Source: DASXRU01 sp039933315
Lineage (GTDB): Bacteria > Acidobacteriota > Blastocatellia > Pyrinomonadales > Pyrinomonadaceae
Length of the DNA: 49,599 nt
Assembly (NCBI GenBank): GCA_039933315.1
Contig: JBDTOI010000010.1
Span: 1 to 49,599, forward strand
Reading direction: 5' to 3'
The notes under the pieces were generated by a model. The model was not told the origin of the DNA. It was given only the letters and a program-made list of their open reading frames with translations, and ran no database searches. This document shows positions 1 to 8,273 of the stretch, one piece after another (within the stretch, counting starts at the first letter, position 1; every line of letters begins with the position of its first letter). The position numbers and the translations under genes were made by a program.

Positions 1-98
1 AGAACAGCTATGCGTGGTCTGCTCGTTGACTGCGCCGCAACGCTTGCGGCTGACCAAAAGAGGGCCAGGACGATTATGGTAAAACGGGGGTGATGCAT
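1..98 (-). CDS. Secreted protein of unknown function, N-terminal fragment
   Basis: An open frame begins at the ATG at 98 and runs off the left edge. The 32 visible residues look like a signal peptide: basic start (MHHPR), hydrophobic core (FTIIVLALFW), then small residues and a likely cleavage site at VAA/Q, followed by STSRPRIAV. An in-frame TGA lies a few codons upstream, so this ATG is the only sensible start. No strong Shine-Dalgarno is visible. It follows the CMD-like gene by 49 nt on the same strand and could be the last gene of that transcript. The mature protein lies outside the window, so its function cannot be stated. Confidence 0.6.
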   Translation of the reverse strand, partial: MHHPRFTIIVLALFWSAASVAAQSTSRPRIAV

Positions 99-147
99 GA
101 GGGTAGAACCGAAACAGCTTTGTCAGCCGGGATTTGCTGTGCCAACA

Positions 148-688
148 CTATTTCTTCCAGAAGCCTTGGGACGGGACACGCAAGGCCCGATTGAATTTGC
201 TGGAGGCATTCTCCCAGGCAATGATGGCGGTAAGTTCGACCAGCGCATCATCATCATACAAACGCCTTAGCTGGGAAAACATTTCGTCGCTGACTTCACG
301 CCCGGTAATGGTCATACAGTCAGCATACTCGAGTGCCAACCGCTCTTCTGCGGTGAACAATGGGCTGGGTGGCGTACTCTGCCAGCGCTTCAATTTTCCC
401 CCTTGGCACTCCCAACTCGCTGCCCACGGCAGCGTTGACGTCCTGTCAGAACTCGCACCTGTTCAATGAAGCCACTCGGCGATTGAGCAGCGTTTGCAAT
501 TTCGCATCGATCAGCCCTGAGGCTTCCAGGCCTGTCCACATACCGCGCGCGCCGCGAAAGATCGTCGGCCGTCGCGCGTAGAGCAGATGATTAAGCAGAG
601 GCTCTCCCCACTTTAATTCCTGAGCCTCAATAACTTTCCTCATCGATGTCTCCAGTTCATTTATATTTACCTGCTCGATGCGTGCCAT
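148..688 (-). pseudogene. Carboxymuconolactone decarboxylase/AhpD-like protein with in-frame TGA at the CxxC motif and a 1-nt frameshift
   Basis: Reading from the ATG at 688 (strong site AAGGAGGAGA just upstream) gives a normal CMD/AhpD-family N-terminus to LNRCEF. A TGA at 448-446 follows, exactly where the second Cys of the family CxxC redox motif is expected. The same frame continues with QDVNAAVGSELGVPRGKIEALAEYAT, typical of the family. Near 370-377 the frame shifts: removing one C from a CCC run joins EYAT to SPLFTAEERLALEYAD and the rest of a well-conserved C-terminus ending GFWKK at 148. So the whole family fold is present with two lesions. It starts 23 nt after the HD-domain gene and is probably cotranscribed. 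Either it is a young pseudogene, or the TGA encodes selenocysteine and the extra C is a sequencing error or second mutation. The hairpin after the TGA keeps the second option open. Confidence 0.7.
418..434 (-). promoter_or_regulatory. Possible SECIS-like hairpin after the in-frame TGA
   Basis: Starting 11 nt after the TGA at 448-446, the minus strand holds CGCTGCC-GTG-GGCAGCG, a 7-bp perfect stem with a GTG loop. The loop begins 18 nt after the TGA and its first base is G. Bacterial SECIS elements are known to lie within the coding sequence at this kind of distance with G at the start of the apical loop. A further CAAC/GTTG pairing can form below the stem across a 2-nt bulge. The sequence also codes for conserved residues, so the stem may be coincidence. 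Confidence 0.3.
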
Positions 689-711
689 TGATCTCCTCCT
701 TCTCAGTGGCT

Positions 712-2025
712 TTAGCTGGCAGTGATAACACCAGCAGGGGCCACGCTGTGATACAACCGGTACACCTCATCCTTGACCTCCGGTGGAAAGCACACACGAT
801 GAAGTTGATAGCCTCTTTGCAGGCCTCGTACGGCTTCACTTACTTCACTGATTTCACGAATACGGGGTTGCGCATAGCCATCTTCCACATAGATGCGCGT
901 CTTGGGCTCGACCCCCTGTCCCGTATAGTAATTGTAGTAAGGCACGTCACCGGCATGGTCTTCGATGAAATAATAGTCGGGAGCATAGCCCGCTTGAGCG
1001 ACCAGGCGGCGGGCTGAGGCAATGAATTCAGCGCGCTCGGATTGCGGCATATCCAGGTCGATCGCTTTGAAAAGCCGGCGACCGACAAAACGCAGACTGA
1101 GATCGCTCAACACTGGATCAGGCGCGCGCTGCCATTGCTTCAAGTGGAAAATAACGTCCGAATCATCTATCTCCAGATGTTCCATCAGCGTCAGCGGATT
1201 GCCTCTGAGTACCTTTTCAAACGCCGTACCCGGCGCATACCAAATCTCTTCACCGGCCTGGAGGAGTTCCAGCGCGCGACGCAGTGCCGAACGGAGGACC
1301 GCCTCGGCTGAGCGCAATGTGCGATGAAAATAGACCTGACGAAACATGTAGTAGCGTGCCTGCAAATACTCTTCAACCGCGAAAACTCCGCGCGCCGCCA
1401 CGTAGATGCGGTCGCCTTCTTCGTCGATCTGCAACGCGTTAACGATCCATTCCAGGTCATATAGCCCGTACTTCGCCCCCGTCATCAGCGAGTCGCGCAA
1501 CAGGTAGTCCATTCGGTCAACATCAAGTTGAGAAGAGACCAGCTGGGCCAAAGCCGCCGGTTTAAATGTGCCTTCAACAATCGCCGCCACGCGGCCAGGC
1601 AGCTCTACAGAATAGGAACGAAGAACTTGCCCGATTTCCGTTTGATCGCTGGACACTGCCTGGGACGTCAGCCTTTCATGATGAAAGCCGAGTACGCTTT
1701 CCATTACGTGCGAAAAGGATCCATGGCCCACGTCATGTAGAAGCGCGGCCGCGCGAGCCGCCGCCCGGTCGTCTTCAGCGATGCTGTAAGTCTCGCCCAG
1801 GCGATCGAGCACGCGCGTCATTAAATGTAGCGCGCCCAGGGAGTGTGTGAAGCGCGAGTGCTCAGCCCCTTGATAGGTATAGAGTCCCAAACCGAGTTGC
1901 TTGATGCGCCTCAGCCTCTGGAACTCAGCCGTGTCGATCAAGCGCACCATCAACTGTCCTTCGTCGGTATCCGTGCGAAGGCGAATTATGTTGTGAACCG
2001 GATCGCGATAGATTCGTTCGGACAT
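712..2025 (-). CDS. HD-domain phosphohydrolase (dNTPase/SAMHD1-like)
   Basis: A 437-residue cytosolic protein of the HD superfamily related to dGTPase and SAMHD1-like enzymes. Metal-site residues are visible in order: H61 in HSRFTHSLG, H97-D98 in LLHDVGHGSFSH, the following HHE, and D168 in QLDVDRMDYLLRD. Family members hydrolyse nucleotides or other phosphates; the true substrate cannot be told from sequence. It starts at ATG 2025 with only a weak GAAG-type site. It heads a minus-strand group with the CMD-like gene and the partial secreted protein, and is divergent from the TonB receptor. Length and motifs look intact. Confidence 0.88.
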   Translation of the reverse strand: MSERIYRDPVHNIIRLRTDTDEGQLMVRLIDTAEFQRLRRIKQLGLGLYTYQGAEHSRFTHSLGALHLMTRVLDRLGETYSIAEDDRAAARAAALLHDVGHGSFSHVMESVLGFHHERLTSQAVSSDQTEIGQVLRSYSVELPGRVAAIVEGTFKPAALAQLVSSQLDVDRMDYLLRDSLMTGAKYGLYDLEWIVNALQIDEEGDRIYVAARGVFAVEEYLQARYYMFRQVYFHRTLRSAEAVLRSALRRALELLQAGEEIWYAPGTAFEKVLRGNPLTLMEHLEIDDSDVIFHLKQWQRAPDPVLSDLSLRFVGRRLFKAIDLDMPQSERAEFIASARRLVAQAGYAPDYYFIEDHAGDVPYYNYYTGQGVEPKTRIYVEDGYAQPRIREISEVSEAVRGLQRGYQLHRVCFPPEVKDEVYRLYHSVAPAGVITAS

Positions 2026-2436
2026 ATTCTTCGGTCGGGACCAGGGTAACAGGCAATGGAACTGCCGGCATTCTAAACATCTTCACATTCAGATGCTATG
2101 CATGAAGAGACTTTCCCGAGGCTGAATTGTATCCTCAGCGTTCGTGAGTGCCATTCGTGCCTCGAGTCTTATGAAAAGAGAGGCGAGCCGATACGTGCGG
2201 CAGAATAACTAGAAGAGTAGTTGCGGATGAACGCTAGTGCGAAAGATACCGAAGGAATCCGCGCGCCTGAAAGGCGCGGTTAACCCTCCGAGCGGCCAGA
2301 TTTAGTTCGGTTCTGATTTATGGATTGTGACCATTTTTTCGGATTTTCGGGGCCTAATTCGGACTGGCCCAAACGCCTAAACCCCTGAACCGCAACTGAT
2401 TGTCCTGCGTGGAGCAACGGGGCATAGAAGTTGCAC

Positions 2437-2462
2437 AATTCCACAAATGGAATTATGGAATT
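2437..2462. promoter_or_regulatory. Candidate operator: AATTCCA-CAAA-TGGAATT plus a second TGGAATT
   Basis: A perfect 7-bp inverted repeat (AATTCCA at 2437, TGGAATT at 2448) with a CAAA spacer is followed after one base by another TGGAATT (2456-2462). The three half-sites lie about 140 bp upstream of the TonB receptor start. This arrangement suits a dimeric regulator with an extra half-site. No regulator gene is adjacent, so the binding protein is unknown. Confidence 0.35.
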
Positions 2463-2511
2463 CGATTCAGGAAATACTCAACACATGCTGTGCGCGCCGT
2501 TAAATCGGCAG

Positions 2512-2540
2512 AGTGCCAAGAGGAATATCCACCTGGCACT
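2512..2540 (+). promoter_or_regulatory. Leader hairpin or degenerate sigma-54-like site before the TonB receptor
   Basis: AGTGCCA (2512-2518) and TGGCACT (2534-2540) form a 7-bp stem, with a further GG/CC pair inside, followed by TTATTTG. It resembles a weak terminator or attenuator about 60 nt before the start codon. The same TGGCAC, read with TTG 5 nt further on, resembles a -24/-12 promoter, but the invariant GC is GT, so I prefer the hairpin reading. Confidence 0.3.
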
Positions 2541-2598
2541 TTATTTGTGCGGCATGTTCGGCAATAGGAACTAATTGAAAAGAAAGGAAACACTAAGC

Positions 2599-5500
2599 AT
2601 GAAAATCAGCATGCGATTAATTACCTCGTTGGTATTTACGTTGTGCCTTGGGTTGTTCGCAGTGAGCGCAACGGCACAATCAGTATCGACAGGTTCCATT
2701 GCGGGTACGGTTCTTGACACGGCCGGAGCGGCGGTGCCAGGGGCCACGGTGAGGGTGACGAGCCCGAACTTGATCTCTCCGCAGACAGCTACAACGGACG
2801 ACAGCGGCCGTTACTCAATTTTGAACTTACCACCAGGACGTTACAACGTTACCATCGAGGCCGGTACGAAAGGCTTCGACAAATATGAGAAGGCAAATGT
2901 AGACGTCAACCTTTCCAGGACATCTTCGGTTGACGCCACATTGAACCCCCAGAGCGTGGGCGGAGTTGTGAACGTTACGGATACTTCTGGAGCTGCGGTT
3001 GACGTAACCGCCAACACCAGCGGTTCGAACATTTCAACCGAACAGTTCTCGAACTTCCCCACTCAGCGTACGGTTCAATCGCTTTACTCGATTGCCCCGA
3101 CAGTTTCTCGTTCCGGTCTGCGCGATGCGTCTGGCCGCGACCGCGATCCTTCAGTGGGCGGATCATCGGGTCCTGAAAACAACTACATTCTCGACGGCGT
3201 GAACACGACCGACCCGGCTTTTGGCGGATCGGGTGCGAACCTTCCGTTCGAGTTTGTGCAGGAAGTAGAAATCAAGACGGGCGCCTATGGTGCTGAATAT
3301 GGCAAGGCTACCGGCGGTATCTTCAACGTCATCACCAAGAGCGGTGGCAACGAGTTCCGCGGTGATGCTTATGCTTACTTTACGACCAAGGGGCTGGTTC
3401 GGGAGACGAAGAATTTCCCGTTCGTCGGCTCGGCTCCAAACGGCTTTTCGGAGATTGACGCTGGATTCGATCTCGGCGGTCCTATCAAGAAGGACAAGCT
3501 GTGGTTCTTCGGAGCTTTCAATCCGCAACAGCGTAAGAACTCCTACTTGACGCAGACCTTCCACGCGCCGGTGGAAAACAAGATTACGACGCCGTTCTAT
3601 TCCGGCAAGATAACGTGGGGAATTAATACCAACAACACGTTGACTATGTCGACGTTCGGTGACTTTACCAAGCAGGAAGGCTTCCTTGGCGGTAACGGTT
3701 TCGGTACAAGCCCTGACAGCTTCCTCGGAGAGATTCAGACCGGCGGTCATAATTATACGGCCCGTTTGAACTCGACGATTACCCCTAACTGGATTGGTGA
3801 GTTTGCTTTTGGCCTCCACTTCCAGCGGGCTAATACCCTGCCTCTGGCGAGCGTTTCGGGTCTGCCGGGGACCACCGACAGCTTCGCGATTTTAAGGCCC
3901 GGTGGGACGATCGGTGCAGTTACGCAGACCAGCGTGGTAAACGGAAACTCTGCCTTGGGAAATCCCGGATTTGTGGATTTTATCGCCTCCGGAGGCACGC
4001 TGCAGCGTAATTTCGTTCGCGAAGGCTTCGGTCTTTTTGGCACCCAGGCACGTGACCGCCATGAATTTTCAGCGCGGTTACAGAACATCTGGGGTCGCCA
4101 TACGTTCAAGTATGGGTTCGAGTGGAACGACAATATTTACAACCTCAACACTGATTCGACCGGGCCGAGCAGAACGTACGCGGATCCCCTGGGCCTGACA
4201 GGTACTTCCGGAATCAATGCGGTGAGCGGTTTCCGTGTCGCCAATAGCTGGGCCGTCTGCACGCAGCGTGGTGCACAGCTCGTATGTCCGGCGGCCTCAT
4301 CTACTAACATTCTGTCTACGGCAGTAGCGGCCGCGCAGGTTCCTGGCGTGACGTCAGTTATCACCGGCGCGATCACTACGGACGAATTCCTTAATCGTCC
4401 TTTTCTGGTGCGCACCGCAACAACGGTACGTGACTTTTCGTTGGTCGCTGAAACGAACAGCAGAGTCCAGGGCTTCTATATTCAGGATGACTACAAGCTG
4501 GCCAGGAACGTGCAGTTCAACTTCGGCCTGCGCTGGGACTATCAACAGGCTTACGGAGCTGATGGTGGTACTTACTTGAAGCTTAACCACTTCAAGGACA
4601 ATATGCAGCCGCGCGTTGGCTTGATCTGGGATTTCACGGGCAAGGGTAAAGGCAAGTTGTTTGTCAACTATGCTCGCTTCCTGGAGACTCCTTTGCCGCT
4701 CGACGTAAACGTTCGCGCCGGTGGTGGCGGTAGTCAGACCGACAAGCAGTTCCGCGTCAACCGCGTCAATGCTCCAAGCACGGCCACGCTTACCCAGTCA
4801 ATCGGTAATCTTGGTGCGGATCCAACGCCGATTGATTTTGACCTCAAGCCGCAGACAGTTAATGAAGTGACTGCCGGTTTTGAGTACGAAGTCGCCAGGG
4901 ACATGGCCATCGGCGCTCGCGGTATCTATCGCGCCCAGGGTTCGGTTATCGAAGACGGCTCGTTTGACGATGGTGACCATTACTTCCTGTTCAATCCCGG
5001 CGAGAGTGAAACCGAACGCCTGGCTTGTGCAGACCCGAACATCGGGTGTTTCGGTCGCGCTCGTCGTTACTATCGCGCGCTTGAGTTCACCGCTACGAAA
5101 CGATTCACTAACAATTGGCAGTTTATCGGTTCGTATGTTTACTCCAGCCTGATCGGTAACTACGAAGGCTTGTTCCGTAACGACAATGGCCAGTCTGACC
5201 CGAACATCACTTCGTTGTTCGATCTGGTCAGCCTTCTGGGCGGAGCTTACGGACGTTTGCCGAATGATCGGCCACATCAGCTCAAGTTTGACGGCAGCTA
5301 TCGCACGCCGTTCAAGCTTCTGATCGGCGCTTCATTCCGCGCCCAGAGCGGTATTCCCTTCAACGCCCTGATCCCGCACCCTGTTTACGGCAACAACGAA
5401 GGTTTCTGCCAGAACGTCACGGGTTTCGGTTTTGTCTGTAACCCGCGCGGAACGGCCACCGTGCCGAACAATACGGCGACCCAAGCTGGCTTCCCGAATG

Positions 5501-5775
5501 TGGTTGACAGCATTGGTACCAACCGCACGCCTACGACGTTCAATCTCGACATGAACGCTTACTACCCGATTCAGTTTGGTGAAAATCGGCAGTTGCGCTT
5601 CCAGGTCGATTGGTTCAACGTCCTCAACAGCCAGCGGGCAATTCGTCTGGATGAGACATTCCTGATCAACAGCGGTGTAACTGGCGTGGCGCCGGTTTCA
5701 AATCCGTTCTTCGGAAAAGGATCGATCTTCCAGTTCCCGTCGTCGCTGCGTTTGGGTGTGAAGTTCCAGTTCTAA
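2599..5775 (+). CDS. Oar-like TonB-dependent outer-membrane receptor
   Basis: A 1058-residue outer-membrane protein. The ATG at 2599 is chosen because AAAGGAAA precedes it at good spacing and it opens directly into a signal peptide (MKISMRLITS..., cleavage near ATA/Q); a TTG 24 nt upstream is in frame but lacks these. Residues about 33-115 form a carboxypeptidase-regulatory-like beta domain (GSIAGTVLDTAGAAVPGATV). A TonB plug follows (NNYILDGVNTTDP, then EIKTGAYGAEYG), then a large beta barrel ending in Phe (LGVKFQF), as outer-membrane proteins usually do. Such receptors are abundant in Acidobacteria and usually serve uptake of polymers or siderophores; the ligand is unknown. No SusD-like partner is present. 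A strong terminator follows and two secreted TPR genes lie downstream. Confidence 0.92.
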   Translation: MKISMRLITSLVFTLCLGLFAVSATAQSVSTGSIAGTVLDTAGAAVPGATVRVTSPNLISPQTATTDDSGRYSILNLPPGRYNVTIEAGTKGFDKYEKANVDVNLSRTSSVDATLNPQSVGGVVNVTDTSGAAVDVTANTSGSNISTEQFSNFPTQRTVQSLYSIAPTVSRSGLRDASGRDRDPSVGGSSGPENNYILDGVNTTDPAFGGSGANLPFEFVQEVEIKTGAYGAEYGKATGGIFNVITKSGGNEFRGDAYAYFTTKGLVRETKNFPFVGSAPNGFSEIDAGFDLGGPIKKDKLWFFGAFNPQQRKNSYLTQTFHAPVENKITTPFYSGKITWGINTNNTLTMSTFGDFTKQEGFLGGNGFGTSPDSFLGEIQTGGHNYTARLNSTITPNWIGEFAFGLHFQRANTLPLASVSGLPGTTDSFAILRPGGTIGAVTQTSVVNGNSALGNPGFVDFIASGGTLQRNFVREGFGLFGTQARDRHEFSARLQNIWGRHTFKYGFEWNDNIYNLNTDSTGPSRTYADPLGLTGTSGINAVSGFRVANSWAVCTQRGAQLVCPAASSTNILSTAVAAAQVPGVTSVITGAITTDEFLNRPFLVRTATTVRDFSLVAETNSRVQGFYIQDDYKLARNVQFNFGLRWDYQQAYGADGGTYLKLNHFKDNMQPRVGLIWDFTGKGKGKLFVNYARFLETPLPLDVNVRAGGGGSQTDKQFRVNRVNAPSTATLTQSIGNLGADPTPIDFDLKPQTVNEVTAGFEYEVARDMAIGARGIYRAQGSVIEDGSFDDGDHYFLFNPGESETERLACADPNIGCFGRARRYYRALEFTATKRFTNNWQFIGSYVYSSLIGNYEGLFRNDNGQSDPNITSLFDLVSLLGGAYGRLPNDRPHQLKFDGSYRTPFKLLIGASFRAQSGIPFNALIPHPVYGNNEGFCQNVTGFGFVCNPRGTATVPNNTATQAGFPNVVDSIGTNRTPTTFNLDMNAYYPIQFGENRQLRFQVDWFNVLNSQRAIRLDETFLINSGVTGVAPVSNPFFGKGSIFQFPSSLRLGVKFQF

Positions 5776-5833
5776 ACTGGACCGCTTCTTCTGTCTGCGA
5801 TATTTAACGCAGGCTACATAGAGGCCTTAGACA

Positions 5834-5869
5834 GGGAGGAGCGCCCAAAAGCGCTCCTCCCTCTTTTTT
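5834..5869 (+). terminator. Rho-independent terminator of the TonB receptor gene
   Basis: GGGAGGAGCGC (5834-5844), loop CCAAAA, then the exact complement GCGCTCCTCCC (5851-5861) and TCTTTTTT. The 11-bp GC-rich stem with a T tract is a textbook intrinsic terminator. It separates the receptor from the TPR genes. Confidence 0.92.
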
Positions 5870-5907
5870 GGTGGTATGCTATGCGCTCTGCCTGAAAGGA
5901 GTTGACG

Positions 5908-6984
5908 ATGTTTTTCTATCTCGGTTGGATCGCCGCCCAGGGTCGCCGTTCTCCTTTTCTGCACCTTAGTTGTGCGGCACTACTCCTTTTTGTTCCCGTT
6001 ATGCTGGCTCGCGCGCAGGGTGGCATTGACACTACGGGCACCGGTGGCAAGCACAGAATCCAGGGGCGCATCTATTTTCCGTCAGGGCGTCGCTCCGACG
6101 CGGGTGCCGTGCGGGTCGTCCTCGAGAGCAGCAGCTCTGAAAAGCTTTCTGTAATTGCAGATCTCAACGGTAGCTTCACTTTCACTTCCATCGCACCCGG
6201 CTCATACAACGTCACCGTTGATGCAGGTGAGGACTATGAGATTGGCAGAGACTCGGTTTATGTCGAAGGCGCTCCCAGAAGTCGCACTATTGAGCTTGCC
6301 CGCGCTGACGTCCCGCGCGTCTTTAACGTCATAGTCCATCTCAAACTCAAACAGACCGCTGTAGGGAACCGGCCGGCGGTGCTTAATGCGGCATTGGCCG
6401 GCGTGCCAAAGCCTGCCGTAGAACTCTATGACAAGGCGATAGAGGCGGTACGGACAGGCGACACCAAAAATGCGATCGTGCAATTACAAGCAGCCATCAG
6501 CTACTACCCGGAGTTTACTATCGCCCTCAACGAGTTGGCCCTCCAATACTTGAAGACTGGCCAGCCGGACAAGGCTACCGAAACGCTTCGCAGAGCTTTG
6601 CGAATCAGGCCTGACGAATTTACTTTGCTGCTCAACTACGGTATTGCGCTGCTGGAGAAAAATGAAAATACCGAAGCCGAAGCGCAGTTGCGGCAGGCGG
6701 TAAAGAAGAATGACTCCGCCTGGCAGGCTCACATGTATCTCGGCGTTGCGCTCATCAGCTTGCGCAACTACATTGAAGCGGAACGAGAATTATTGCGCAC
6801 CCTGGTTCTGGGCGGCGACGATCTGAGTTTGCCTCATTATTATCTGGGCGGACTTTACTGGGGAAAACGAGATTACAGACGTGCGGCCGACGAATTGGAA
6901 AAATACCTGAAGCTGGCGCCCAAGGCTCCTGATGCCGAGCGGACCCGCGCTTCGATCAAGGAGTTGCGCAGCAAACAGTCATAG
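5908..6984 (+). CDS. Secreted carboxypeptidase-regulatory-like/TPR protein, copy 1
   Basis: A 358-residue exported protein. The ATG at 5908 has AAAGGAG 6 nt upstream. After the signal peptide (hydrophobic LHLSCAALLLFVPVMLARAQ) comes a Gly-rich segment and HRIQGRIYFPSG, which opens a beta-sandwich of the carboxypeptidase-regulatory type (to about residue 115). The rest is TPR repeats (for example LNELALQYLKTGQPDKATETLRRAL and LLNYGIALLEKNENTEAEAQLRQAV). It probably acts in the periplasm or at the outer membrane as a protein-binding scaffold. The next gene has the same architecture and many identical blocks, so the two are a tandem duplication. The function is unknown. Confidence 0.82.
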   Translation: MFFYLGWIAAQGRRSPFLHLSCAALLLFVPVMLARAQGGIDTTGTGGKHRIQGRIYFPSGRRSDAGAVRVVLESSSSEKLSVIADLNGSFTFTSIAPGSYNVTVDAGEDYEIGRDSVYVEGAPRSRTIELARADVPRVFNVIVHLKLKQTAVGNRPAVLNAALAGVPKPAVELYDKAIEAVRTGDTKNAIVQLQAAISYYPEFTIALNELALQYLKTGQPDKATETLRRALRIRPDEFTLLLNYGIALLEKNENTEAEAQLRQAVKKNDSAWQAHMYLGVALISLRNYIEAERELLRTLVLGGDDLSLPHYYLGGLYWGKRDYRRAADELEKYLKLAPKAPDAERTRASIKELRSKQS

Positions 6985-7083
6985 GTTGCCGTGAAGGCAA
7001 CAACGCTTTACGATGCGCAATGGTTCCTTCACACGGAATGTTCGTTTCTGAGTTTTGCTCGGTTTTGAAAAAGAGGTGTGAAA

Positions 7084-8172
7084 ATGTCGATTGCTTCCAT
7101 TTGGGTTCTCCTTCCGCGCCTAACATCGCTAACTCTCTTCGCGTTTTCACTTCTTCTGTGCTCGTCTGGAATCGCGTCTGCGCAGGGAGGCGTAGGAAGC
7201 ACCCGCGGTCTGCCCGGTTCAACCGGTGGAATACATGCGATTCAGGGCCGTGTCTTTTTTCCAGCGGGCCACGCTGCGACGCAACTTAGAGTGAGACTCG
7301 AAAGCAATATCGCCGGCTCAAACACTACCTCCACTAGCATAGATGGCGCCTTCGGCTTTCAATCGTTAGTAGCAGGTACGTATACAGTTGTTATTGATGC
7401 GGGCCCGGATTATGAACCTGTCAGGGATACGGTTACGATTTACGGGGCCGGTGGATTTGAAGGCCGGGTTAGTCCTCAGACGATCTCCGTTCCAGTGAAC
7501 CTGCGGCTGAAAGGAAGTAGGAGCAGCAGGGCTGGGACCCTTGACGCTTCGCTGGCTAAAGTCCCCGGGCCGGCGCGTGAACTCTATGAAAAAGGTCTGG
7601 AATCATCGGCGAAGGGCGACAGCAAGAAGGCAGCCGAACAACTCAGCAGCGCCGTCGCCCTTTATCCGGATTTTCCGCAAGCCCTGGGTGAGTTAGGAGT
7701 GCAATACTTAAAACTAAGCCAGCCGGACAAAGCAGCTGAGTCTTTGAAGAAAGCCGTCGTGCTGGCTCCCAAAGATTTTGTGATGCGCCTCAATTACGGC
7801 ATAGCGCTCTCCGGGAAAAGAAACTATGCGGAAGCAGAAACCCAGCTGCGAGAGGCATTAAAACTAAACAACGCTGCCCCTACAGGTCACATGTATCTGG
7901 GCATCACCCTGTTAAGCCTCAGCCGCGATGAAAAGACAAAGGAATTTCATGCGGACAAATATGCTGAAGCGCAGAAGGAGTTGGAAACGGCCATAAGCTC
8001 CGGCAAAGACGAGGTGGCCCAAGCCCATCGCTACCTGGGGGGTATCTATTGGGGTAATAAAGATTATAAGCGCGCGGCTGACGAGTTTGAGTTGTATCTG
8101 AAGCTCTCGCCTAAAGCTGAAGATGCCGAGCGAATTCGCGCTGCTGTGAAAGAACTACGCGGCAAGCAATGA
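7084..8172 (+). CDS. Secreted carboxypeptidase-regulatory-like/TPR protein, copy 2
   Basis: A 362-residue paralogue of the preceding gene. The ATG at 7084 follows AAGAGG at 7 nt. It has a signal peptide ending ASAQ, a Gly-rich linker, HAIQGRVFFPAG opening the beta-sandwich, then TPRs (LGELGVQYLKLSQPDKAAESL; LNYGIALSGKRNYAEAETQL). Near residue 285 it carries an insertion (SRDEKTKEFHADKYAEAQKE) that copy 1 lacks. The shared C-terminal block YWGxxDYxRAADE(L/F)ExYLKL is strongly kept. The gap of about 100 nt to copy 1 shows no terminator, so the two may be cotranscribed. It converges on ribA. Confidence 0.82.
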   Translation: MSIASIWVLLPRLTSLTLFAFSLLLCSSGIASAQGGVGSTRGLPGSTGGIHAIQGRVFFPAGHAATQLRVRLESNIAGSNTTSTSIDGAFGFQSLVAGTYTVVIDAGPDYEPVRDTVTIYGAGGFEGRVSPQTISVPVNLRLKGSRSSRAGTLDASLAKVPGPARELYEKGLESSAKGDSKKAAEQLSSAVALYPDFPQALGELGVQYLKLSQPDKAAESLKKAVVLAPKDFVMRLNYGIALSGKRNYAEAETQLREALKLNNAAPTGHMYLGITLLSLSRDEKTKEFHADKYAEAQKELETAISSGKDEVAQAHRYLGGIYWGNKDYKRAADEFELYLKLSPKAEDAERIRAAVKELRGKQ

Positions 8173-8273
8173 TCGTTGTTAGCGTGAACTAAGAGGCCGC
8201 GATTCAGAGCGAATTGCTACCTCTTGTTTATGGGCCTTGGGGGTTTAGGGTCCAGCGAAAGGGAACTGAAGAG

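Larger units (their letters stand above)
2026..2598. other. Divergent intergenic region upstream of the HD gene and the TonB receptor
   Basis: About 570 bases without a convincing gene. They hold a CGCGCC-TGAAA-GGCGCG hairpin at 2262-2278, an AATTCCA/TGGAATT repeat set at 2437-2462, and a hairpin at 2512-2540 close to the TonB start. Promoters for both divergent genes must lie here, but no clean -35/-10 pair stands out. Confidence 0.6.

Noticed and set aside
2534..2550. Sigma-54 (-24/-12) promoter before the TonB receptor
   Set aside because: TGGCAC is present but the -12 GC is replaced by GT; the hairpin explanation fits better.
3163..3819. Long minus-strand frame of 218 codons
   Set aside because: It lies fully inside the TonB receptor on the opposite strand, has no ribosome site, and its protein resembles no family.
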